Positions 1 through 6,165 of a stretch of DNA of 64,000 nt are shown here, piece after piece. Within the stretch, counting starts at the first letter, position 1. Every line of letters starts with the position of its first letter. Made by a program: the position numbers and the translations under genes. The stretch is from Desulfuromonas sp. AOP6 (GTDB lineage: Bacteria; Desulfobacterota; Desulfuromonadia; Desulfuromonadales; SZUA-540): contig NZ_AP022810.1 of the NCBI RefSeq assembly GCF_009731355.2, forward strand, positions 744,001-808,000, written 5' to 3'. Under the pieces are notes generated by a model. It searched no databases. It was not told the origin of the DNA and saw only the letters and a list, made by a program, of their open reading frames with translations.

Positions 1-877
1 TTTCCTTGGCCGCGATCTTCACGATCCACTTCAGGTCGTCCGGCAGGGCGTCCCAGGCCTTCTGGTTGATCATGATGTCGCACTGGAAGCCGGGCTGATG
101 GACGCCCGGGGTGATGACGTACTTGGTGATTTCGTCAAAGCCCATCGGGTAGTTGATGGCGGGGGTGGAGTACTCGGCGGCATCGATGACGCCGCGCTCC
201 AGGGCCAGATAGACCTCGCCGCCGGGGAGGGGGCTGACGGAGGCGCCGAGACCGTTCATGATGTCCATGTACCAGCCGGGAGTACGGATGCGCATCCCCT
301 TGAAGTCGGACATTTTGGTGGCCTTCTTATTGGAGAACAGACCCATTTCCTGACCGGTCTGACCGGCCGGTAAAGCGTAGATGTTGTAGGGCTTGTAGAG
401 GTCCTGGAGCATTTCCAGACCGCCGCGCTCATAGAGCCAGATGTTGTAGCCTTCGGCATCCAGCCCGAAGGGGACGGAGGCGTAGGCGACAAAGGCCTCA
501 TTCTTGCCTTTCCAGTACAGCGGCGACGAGTGGGCGATTTCGGCCGAACCCTTGCTCACCGCGTCAAAAACCTCATTGGCGCCGACCAGTTCGCCCGCCG
601 AGAAGAGCTTGATCTGCAGGCGGCCGCCGGAAGCCAGGGCAACCGAGTCAGAAAAGTGCTGGGCTATATCGTAAAAGAGCATGCCCTTGGCCCAGGGCAT
701 GACCATCTTCCAGCGGAACTCTTCCTTGGATGGTTTGATTGTGCGAATCTCCCGTTTGACTTCCTCGTTGCGCTTGTCCACGCCGAACTTTTCGCGTTTT
801 TCCTGTGAGAATGCCTGTGGGGCGAAAACCAGGGTGAAAACTGCGGCCAGAGCGACCAGCCATCCGAATCTCCTCAT
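1..877 (-). CDS. dctP: TRAP transporter solute receptor, DctP family (3' end outside window)
   Basis: Periplasmic receptor of a tripartite ATP-independent (TRAP) transporter, which captures an organic acid and hands it to DctQM membrane subunits. The protein starts MRRFGWLVALAAVFTLVFA, a signal peptide ending near AFS. The mature part carries DctP features: GGRLQIKLFSAGELVG, then a segment about selecting 'GMRIRTPGWYMDIMNGLGAS' and LALERGVIDAAEY. The start is set by AGGAGAAGCA just upstream of ATG at 877. About 292 codons are visible and the frame is open at the left edge, so roughly the last 10-15% is missing. Its promoter region holds GntR-type palindromes. The substrate cannot be told from sequence; C4-dicarboxylates or other carboxylates are typical. 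Transporter membrane subunits are presumably to the left. Confidence 0.9.
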   Translation of the reverse strand, partial: MRRFGWLVALAAVFTLVFAPQAFSQEKREKFGVDKRNEEVKREIRTIKPSKEEFRWKMVMPWAKGMLFYDIAQHFSDSVALASGGRLQIKLFSAGELVGANEVFDAVSKGSAEIAHSSPLYWKGKNEAFVAYASVPFGLDAEGYNIWLYERGGLEMLQDLYKPYNIYALPAGQTGQEMGLFSNKKATKMSDFKGMRIRTPGWYMDIMNGLGASVSPLPGGEVYLALERGVIDAAEYSTPAINYPMGFDEITKYVITPGVHQPGFQCDIMINQKAWDALPDDLKWIVKIAAKE

Positions 878-953
878 TGCTTCTCCTCCTTTTGTCCGAA
901 TCTGGCGAGCGCGCCTTTGCGCTCGCGGGTTGAAGGTGGTGGTATGTTGTTAA

Positions 954-968
954 ATTGGTCAGACCAAT
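954..968. promoter_or_regulatory. GntR/FadR-type operator, copy 1
   Basis: Perfect 15-bp inverted repeat ATTGGTCAGACCAAT. The TGGTCnGACCA core is the half-site arrangement known for the FadR subfamily of GntR regulators (LldR, GlcC, PdhR types), which respond to carboxylic acids. It begins 3 bp downstream of the predicted dctP -10, so binding should block transcription. No regulator gene is in the window on this side. Confidence 0.65.
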
Positions 969-970
969 AA

Positions 971-999
971 AACTTAGACGAACTTTCAGGCCTCGTCAA
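971..999 (-). promoter_or_regulatory. Predicted sigma70 promoter of dctP
   Basis: On the minus strand TTGACG (994-999) and TAAGTT (971-976) are separated by 17 bp, upstream of dctP. The expected transcription start falls inside the palindrome at 954-968, a classic repressor position. Seen by eye only; not a scored prediction. Confidence 0.5.
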
Positions 1000-1006
1000 T
1001 AGAAAA

Positions 1007-1023
1007 AACAAACATTGTTTGTT
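1007..1023. promoter_or_regulatory. Palindrome of unknown role upstream of dctP promoter
   Basis: AACAAACATTGTTTGTT is a perfect inverted repeat with 7-bp arms and a 3-bp centre, just upstream of the predicted dctP -35. The position suits an activator or second repressor site. No regulator family is assigned. Confidence 0.35.
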
Positions 1024-1093
1024 GTATACCTTACGAGAAAAATGAGGAAAGTCAAAGTGAGGCACTTCACATGGTCGCCATGGATTTACAATA

Positions 1094-1104
1094 TGGTCAG
1101 ACCA
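1094..1104. promoter_or_regulatory. GntR/FadR-type operator, copy 2
   Basis: TGGTCAGACCA, the same core as at 954-968, inside an AT-rich flank. The centres are 138 bp apart, near 13 helical turns, so the two sites could support a repression loop. It could also regulate the radical SAM gene to the right. Confidence 0.6.
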
Positions 1105-1270
1105 ATATATTTCTGTTTTGCTATATAGAACGGCCGGAGTTTTACCTCGGGTTCCCCGCTTTTTCGGCAGAGCTCCTTGGAAAAACTCTGGTTCTGGTGT
1201 CTGGCCGGGGCAGAAACAGGGGCGAGGCAAGACCTTGAAGCCGCAAAGCCTTTGCCATTTTCGCCCAGTG

Positions 1271-1307
1271 CGGGTAAAGTCGGGGGAGTGCGTCCCCCGG
1301 CAACCCG
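1271..1307 (+). promoter_or_regulatory. Structured RNA leader before radical SAM gene (possible riboswitch)
   Basis: Nested stems: CGGGT (1271-1275) pairs with ACCCG (1303-1307), and inside it CGGGGGA (1281-1287) pairs perfectly with TCCCCCG (1293-1299) around a 5-nt loop, leaving an asymmetric internal loop AAAGT/GCA. The 70 nt upstream also contain short complementary words (GCAAA..TTTGC near 1242-1255). The leader ends about 20 nt before the radical SAM start. I could not match it confidently to a riboswitch class; weak similarity to the B12-box and to GEMM wording is not enough. Confidence 0.3.
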
Positions 1308-1326
1308 AGCAGGCAGGAAATCAGGC

Positions 1327-2217
1327 ATGTATTATTATTTCGATTACCAGGAGCCGGTCTTTCGGCCCCCCTCCGAAGCCCAGTCCCTCATCTTCCAGAT
1401 CACCGTCGGCTGCAGCCAGAACCAGTGCCGCTTCTGCGGCATGTACAAGATGAAATCCTTCCACATCCGCTCCGTAGACGAAATCGCCGCCGAGATCGCC
1501 GAGGTTCCCCCCCATCATCGCCCCCACATCCGGCGGATCTTCCTCGCCGACGGCGACGCCCTCGTCTATCCCCAGGCCGGTCTGCTCGACATCCTCGACC
1601 GCCTCGCCGAGGCCTTTCCCAATCTCACCCGCGTCGGCGCCTACGCCTCGCCCAACAGCCTCACCACCAAAAGCCTGGCCGATCTCGAAGCCCTGCGCGA
1701 AAAGAAGCTGCGCATTCTCTATTTCGGTCTTGAAAGCGGCGACGACGACACCCTCAAGCTGGTCAACAAAGGTTTTAACGCCGCCGACATGCTGCAGCTC
1801 TGCCGCAAAGCCCAGGCCGCCGGCCTCAAGCTCTCCGTCACCGCCATTCTGGGCTTGGCCGGCAGTGAACGCAGCCGCGAACACGCCCGCGCCACGGCGG
1901 CGTGGATCACCGAACTCTCCCCCGAATATTTCTCCCTGCTCACCATGTTCCGTCGGCACAACGACGCCTATTTCCGCCTCATCCGCCCCTTGAGCAACGG
2001 CCAGGTCATCGAAGAAGCCCTCGACATCGTGCGCCACCTCGACCCCCAGCGCACCATCCTGCGCTCCAACCACGTCTCCAACATCCTCAATCTCGCCGGC
2101 AGCTACCCCAAAGACCGCGACCGCATCATCGCCCAAGCCGAAATGGCCCTCGCCGAAGCCAAGAAACACCCGCAATGGTTCAACCTGGTGCCCGAGTATG
2201 AGGAGGAGTTTTTTTAG
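1327..2217 (+). CDS. Radical SAM protein with Cx4Cx2C cluster motif
   Basis: The protein (296 aa) begins MYYYFDYQEPVFRPP and carries the [4Fe-4S]-binding motif GCSQNQCRFCGMYK near residues 31-44. The Cys spacing is C-x4-C-x2-C, seen in a recognised subgroup of uncharacterised radical SAM/Elp3-like proteins rather than the usual Cx3Cx2C. A GLESGDD segment and further alternating strands and helices fit the radical SAM barrel. ATG 1327 is preferred to upstream in-frame starts because 1177-1326 holds a stem-loop leader and encodes an unlikely sequence. It is an SAM-dependent radical enzyme of unknown substrate, sometimes annotated as coproporphyrinogen-oxidase-like. The following gene is a truncated rhuM and gives no functional clue. 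Confidence 0.85.
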   Translation: MYYYFDYQEPVFRPPSEAQSLIFQITVGCSQNQCRFCGMYKMKSFHIRSVDEIAAEIAEVPPHHRPHIRRIFLADGDALVYPQAGLLDILDRLAEAFPNLTRVGAYASPNSLTTKSLADLEALREKKLRILYFGLESGDDDTLKLVNKGFNAADMLQLCRKAQAAGLKLSVTAILGLAGSERSREHARATAAWITELSPEYFSLLTMFRRHNDAYFRLIRPLSNGQVIEEALDIVRHLDPQRTILRSNHVSNILNLAGSYPKDRDRIIAQAEMALAEAKKHPQWFNLVPEYEEEFF

Positions 2218-2231
2218 GAGGAAGGGCTTTT

Positions 2232-2579
2232 ATGAAACCCATTGAGACAAACGTACTGATTTATCAGGCTGATGATGGGAAAACCCGTCTTGACGTACAA
2301 CTGGATAACGAGACTGTCTGGCTGACCCAGGACCAGATGGCCGAACTTTTTGATCGAGATCGCTCGGTAATCACCAGACATCTTCGAAATGTTTTCAGAG
2401 AAGGCGAATTAGTCGAGTCAGCAGTTCGTGCAAAATATGCACGAACTGCTGCTGACGGAAAAACCTATCAAACTCAGGTTTACAATCTCGATGCCATCAT
2501 TTCGGTTGGATATCGCGTAAATTCCAAACGTGGCACCCAGTTTCGCCAGTGGGCCACGCGGGAGGGGGAACGTCCTTGA
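2232..2579 (+). pseudogene. Truncated RhuM family protein
   Basis: The 115-residue product matches the N-terminal half of RhuM/virulence-protein family members: the block TVWLTQDQMAELFDRDRSVI followed by ITRHLRNVFREGEL and a VYNLDAIISVGYRVNSKRG segment. Intact members run to about 330 residues and continue after FRQWAT with a Fic/DOC-associated C-terminal part. Here the frame stops 20-30 bp before the first REP palindrome, so the REP/RAYT block probably replaced the 3' part. RhuM proteins are common in defence and mobile regions. Its own RBS (GAGGAAGG) is intact, so a short product may still be made. Confidence 0.75.
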
Positions 2580-2599
2580 CACCTCGGTGCGAATAAAAT

Positions 2600-2755
2600 G
2601 TAGGGGCGCGATTCATCGCGCCCAGATCAGCCCAAGACGCGACAAACCAGGGCGCGATGAATCGCGCCCCTACGGTGGTGTTCGTTGTAAATGAAATGGT
2701 ATGTAGGGGCGCAATTCATTGCGCCCTGTATGCCCAAGGGCGCGATGATCGCGCC
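2600..2755. repeat. REP palindrome cluster upstream of the RAYT gene
   Basis: Four copies of a ~24-bp element: a GTAG head, then GGGCGCGA-TTCA-TCGCGCCC. Copies: 2600-2623 (forward), 2650-2673 (inverted), 2703-2726 (forward variant with GCAATTCATTGC) and a shortened inverted copy at 2738-2755. Alternating orientation and the GTAG head match REP/BIME elements mobilised by RAYT transposases, whose gene follows at 2771. Confidence 0.85.
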
Positions 2756-2770
2756 AGGTCGGAGGGTTGG

Positions 2771-3343
2771 ATGGTTTTCAAACCGGATATACACCATCGG
2801 CGGTCCATCCGGTTGCGGGATTATGATTATTCCCGCGATGGGGCGTATTTTGTGACAATATGCACGCACGAAAGGGAATGCCTGTTGGGCGATGCGGGTA
2901 ATGGCAAGGTGGTGATGAATCCGAACGGGCGCATTGTTCTGGAGGCCTGGCAAGATTTGCCCCTTCATTACCCCCAAGTCACATTGGATTCGTTCGTTGT
3001 CATGCCGAATCATCTGCATGGGATTGTTGTGATTAATAACCCCGTAGGGGCTCAATTCATTGCGCCCGAATCGGCGAACCCGGCCCCCGGTCATCAGGGC
3101 GCGTTAAACCAGGGCGCGATGAATCGCGCCCCTACGGTGGGTGAAATTGTGCGGGCATTCAAGGCACGTTGTACCCATGCCATTAACCAGTTCCGCAATA
3201 CCCCCAGTGCTCCGGTCTGGCAGCGTAATTATTACGAACGTGTTATCCGTGACGATGTGGAATGGGATGGTGTCCGACAATATATCGTCGAAAATCCAGC
3301 CCGCTGGGAAGAGGATAGCAATCATCCGACGCGGGTGCCGTAG
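2771..3343 (+). CDS. REP-associated tyrosine transposase (RAYT, IS200/Y1 superfamily)
   Basis: A 190-residue Y1 transposase. It shows the family opening RRSIRLRDYDYSRDGAYFVT, then CTHERECLLG, the metal-binding HUH motif in VVMPNHLHGIVVI, and a C-terminal VWQRNYYERVIRD block with the catalytic Tyr region. ATG 2771 follows GGAGGG with good spacing. Two REP copies lie inside the frame (3044-3067 forward, 3112-3135 inverted) and add about 35 residues right after the HUH strand. The stop codon TAG is itself part of the GTAG head of a further REP at 3340. RAYTs act on single-stranded REP hairpins and are thought to spread them; whether this one is still active with its insertion is uncertain. Confidence 0.88.
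   Translation: MVFKPDIHHRRSIRLRDYDYSRDGAYFVTICTHERECLLGDAGNGKVVMNPNGRIVLEAWQDLPLHYPQVTLDSFVVMPNHLHGIVVINNPVGAQFIAPESANPAPGHQGALNQGAMNRAPTVGEIVRAFKARCTHAINQFRNTPSAPVWQRNYYERVIRDDVEWDGVRQYIVENPARWEEDSNHPTRVP
3044..3135. repeat. REP pair inside the RAYT coding sequence
   Basis: A forward copy (3044-3067, degenerate) and an inverted copy (3112-3135, perfect) flank about 45 bp within the transposase frame. They stay in frame and encode PVGAQFIAP and GAMNRAPT, the same peptide words these repeats produce elsewhere when read through. Confidence 0.85.
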
Positions 3344-3363
3344 GGGCGCGATTCATCGCGCCC
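3340..3363 (+). repeat. REP palindrome overlapping the RAYT stop codon
   Basis: Perfect forward copy whose GTAG head supplies the TAG stop of the RAYT gene (3341-3343). Confidence 0.85.
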
Positions 3364-3506
3364 GCTTGAAAAAAGGTGTGAAACTCAGGGATTTCCTGAT
3401 ACACAAATCGGTTTTAATCCTTTATTATTGCGTGGTTGCTTTTGCTGGGCGGCGCTTTATGCCGCTTTTCCTCTGATATGGCTCCTGCTGACTGGATGGT
3501 TGCCCC

Positions 3507-3936
3507 ATGACCCCTGCACCTGAACAAGAAGCCCGCGAACAGATTGATCGCCTGCTGCTGCAGGCCGGGTGGCAAGTTCAGGACGCTAAAACGGCCCACA
3601 TCCATGCCGCGCTTGGCGTTGCCATTCGTGAGTTTCCGCTCCCCGGCTTCGGCTTTGCCGATTACCTGCTCTACATCGACGGTCAGGCCGCCGGGGTGAT
3701 CGAGGCCAAAAAGGCCGGCAGTACCCTGACCGGCATCGAAGTCCAATCCTCCAAGTACACGCAGGGGCTCCCCTTTTGTTACGAATCGACCGGCATCGAG
3801 ACCCGTTTCACCAACGGCCTTGACCCAGAGCCGCGTTCCGCCGTTTCTCATAGGGGCGGCAGACAGCCAGAATATTCCCGCGCCCCAGCCGAAGAAAAAG
3901 CAGCAATTGGACCTGTTTGATAATAAAAAAAGCTAA
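3507..3936 (+). pseudogene. Type I restriction subunit (HsdR) remnant, internal deletion
   Basis: The frame from 3507 encodes a typical HsdR N-terminus: EQEAREQIDRLLLQAGWQVQ, then GFGFADYLLYIDGQAAGVIE with the nuclease core ...VIEAKKAG, and ETRFTNGLDPEPRS. At about 3840, where intact proteins continue into the helicase, it breaks into unrelated sequence and stops at 3920. From the break another frame reads IPAPQPKKKQQLDLF and stops at 3936, which looks like a restriction-subunit C-terminus. I read this as a gene that lost about 2.5 kb, fusing its two ends out of frame. The intact type III system follows directly. Confidence 0.7.
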
Positions 3937-4026
3937 TTGTGGCCAGCTGGTTTGGCGTGGTTTGTCCCACTGTCCCCATGCCGTTACCTTCATATGGCCA
4001 ATTATTCAATATAGGAAGGACCTGAA

Positions 4027-6162
4027 GTGTCACGACTCACAGACCTCATAGCACAAGCCAAGGCTAAAGATCCCCAGATGGGGAAGGACTTGGAGCGGGA
4101 ATTCAAGGCGTTGTCATCGCGTCTTGCCTTTGGGCTGAACTTTGAACGGCATCGGCCCGAGGAGGTTGAGCTGCCTGGGCGGCCGGTACGCAAAGGGGAC
4201 AAGGTGCGGATTCTTCCGGCGCGCGGTACGATCGCCAAGGGGGATCCGCGGCTCTGGTTGGTCAGGGGCATTGCAAAGGTCAAAGGGAAACGGATCGCGC
4301 ACCTTGAATTGACCGGTGACGCCGGGCCGGAGACGTGCGATATCCCAGCCGATGATCTCGTTGTTGTGGCGGAATTCCGGGACTACATCTATCCAGGGCT
4401 CGTGAGCACCGGCAAGGTTGAGCGGGGGGGAGACAAACCCTTTCACACGGTCATCAATGGTGAGAACTACCATGTGCTGGAGGCGCTGACCTACACGCAC
4501 CGGGGCAAGGTGGACGCCATCTACATTGACCCGCCCTATAATACCCGTGACAAAGACTGGAAATACAATAACGATTATGTCGATTCAGATGATCAGTACA
4601 AGCACAGCAAGTGGTTAGCAATGATGGAGAGACGTTTGAAACTCGCGCAGGTGTTGTTAAACCCTGCCGACTCTGTACTGATCGTCACAATTGATGAGAA
4701 GGAGTATTTAAGACTAGGTCTCTTGCTGGAGCAGACATTTACTGAAGCTCGCATTCAAATGGTTTCTAGCGCAATCAATCCTGCTGCACAAGCGCGAGCT
4801 GGCTCCTTTGCACGTATTGACGAATATATATTTCTGATTATGTTGGGGAATGCTGCACCTACAAAGCTTCCACTGAGTCGTGAGTGGGTGAGCGCTAAGG
4901 GCAGAACTCACACCGGCAAGGCAAGATGGGATTTACTGAGACGCTCCGGTACTGCACCCAAGCGGTCCGACTCGCCTGGAGGGTTTTACCCAATTTACGT
5001 CGATGATAAAACGCGTCGAGTAATAGAAGTCGGCGAGCCCCTTCCTGATGGTGTATCTATTCCACCCAAAAGGGTTGATGGTGCAACTGCAATCCTTCCT
5101 ATCCGTAAAGATGGAAGCGAAGGCCGTTGGCAAATTTCGCCAACAACACTTCGCGGCTACATCAAACAGGGTCGAGTGAGCATTGGAGGTAGCCAGCGGA
5201 AAGGATATGTTGTTTATTACTTGAAGCCGGGAGAGTGGGCTAAGGTAGAATCTGGCGAATACAAAGCCGAAGGAATCGGAGTTGATGGTGCCGTCGTTCT
5301 TTCGAAAAACGAGGAATCTGAACTACAAGTCACCGCAGTTCCATCCACGCAATGGAAAATCCCGGCACACGATTCAACGCAATATGGCAGCCGTTTACTT
5401 CTCAATATCATCCCTGGGCGCAAATTTCCGTTCCCAAAGAGTCTTTATGCCGTTGAAGACGTCCTTCGCTTCTTTGTTCAAGAGAAGCCTGCTGCAATAA
5501 TTTTAGATTTCTTCACTGGCTCTGGCACCACCGCCCATGCCGTGATGCGCCTGAATCGCCAAGATGGCGGCCGCCGCCAATGCATTTCCGTGACCAATAA
5601 TGAAGTCGCCGCCGATGAGCAAAAGGCTTTGCGAGAGCAAGGACTACGCCCCGGCGATCCTGAATGGGAACAGTGGGGCATCTGCGACTACATCACCAAA
5701 CCCCGCGTGGAGGCCGCCATTACGGGCAAAACCCCGACCGGAGAGTCGATCAAGGGGGACTACAAGTTTACCGACGAGTTCCCCATGGCGGAAGGCTTTG
5801 TGGAGAACGCCGAGTTTTTCACCCTGACCTACGAAACCCCCGTAGCGGTCAGCCATAACCTTGCCTTTGCCCGCATCGCACCGTTGTTGTGGCTGCGGGC
5901 CGGCAGCCAGGGACGGCGGATCGAAACCCTGCCTGCCAGCGGCTGGGAAGTTGCCAATAGCTATGGCATTCTGACGAACCTGGATCAGACGGATAAGTTT
6001 TGTGCGGCTGTCGAGAAAAAAGACGGTTTGTGTGTCGCCTATATCGTCACTAACGACGACCGCCGCTTTCAGGCGATTGCCCGCAGTCTGCCCGAAACAG
6101 TGGAGCCGGTGCGTCTCTATGAATCGTATCTGACGAACTTCAAGTTTGCGAATGGAGATTGA
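4027..6162 (+). CDS. Type III-like site-specific DNA methyltransferase (Mod)
   Basis: Adenine-type amino-methyltransferase of 711 aa that would protect host sites and supply target recognition for the nuclease that follows. The catalytic motif IV is YIDPPYNTRDKDWKYNNDYV near residue 165; the SAM-binding motif LDFFTGSGTTAHAV lies near residue 500. This order (IV before I) is the beta class typical of Mod proteins. GTG 4027 follows AGGAAGGA; translation of the next gene begins 4 nt after the stop. The ~320 residues between the motifs, expected to hold the target-recognition domain, are clearly richer in A/T than the ends of the gene, suggesting domain exchange. Sequence specificity cannot be read. 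Confidence 0.9.
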   Translation: MSRLTDLIAQAKAKDPQMGKDLEREFKALSSRLAFGLNFERHRPEEVELPGRPVRKGDKVRILPARGTIAKGDPRLWLVRGIAKVKGKRIAHLELTGDAGPETCDIPADDLVVVAEFRDYIYPGLVSTGKVERGGDKPFHTVINGENYHVLEALTYTHRGKVDAIYIDPPYNTRDKDWKYNNDYVDSDDQYKHSKWLAMMERRLKLAQVLLNPADSVLIVTIDEKEYLRLGLLLEQTFTEARIQMVSSAINPAAQARAGSFARIDEYIFLIMLGNAAPTKLPLSREWVSAKGRTHTGKARWDLLRRSGTAPKRSDSPGGFYPIYVDDKTRRVIEVGEPLPDGVSIPPKRVDGATAILPIRKDGSEGRWQISPTTLRGYIKQGRVSIGGSQRKGYVVYYLKPGEWAKVESGEYKAEGIGVDGAVVLSKNEESELQVTAVPSTQWKIPAHDSTQYGSRLLLNIIPGRKFPFPKSLYAVEDVLRFFVQEKPAAIILDFFTGSGTTAHAVMRLNRQDGGRRQCISVTNNEVAADEQKALREQGLRPGDPEWEQWGICDYITKPRVEAAITGKTPTGESIKGDYKFTDEFPMAEGFVENAEFFTLTYETPVAVSHNLAFARIAPLLWLRAGSQGRRIETLPASGWEVANSYGILTNLDQTDKFCAAVEKKDGLCVAYIVTNDDRRFQAIARSLPETVEPVRLYESYLTNFKFANGD

Positions 6163-6165
6163 TAG

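Noticed and set aside
1177-1326. N-terminal extension of the radical SAM protein
   Set aside because: The stretch holds strong nested stems and encodes an atypical sequence before the conserved MYYYFDYQEP start.
2600-3363. MITE or CRISPR explanation for the 24-bp palindromes
   Set aside because: No target duplications or spacers of constant size; GTAG heads and an adjacent RAYT identify REPs.
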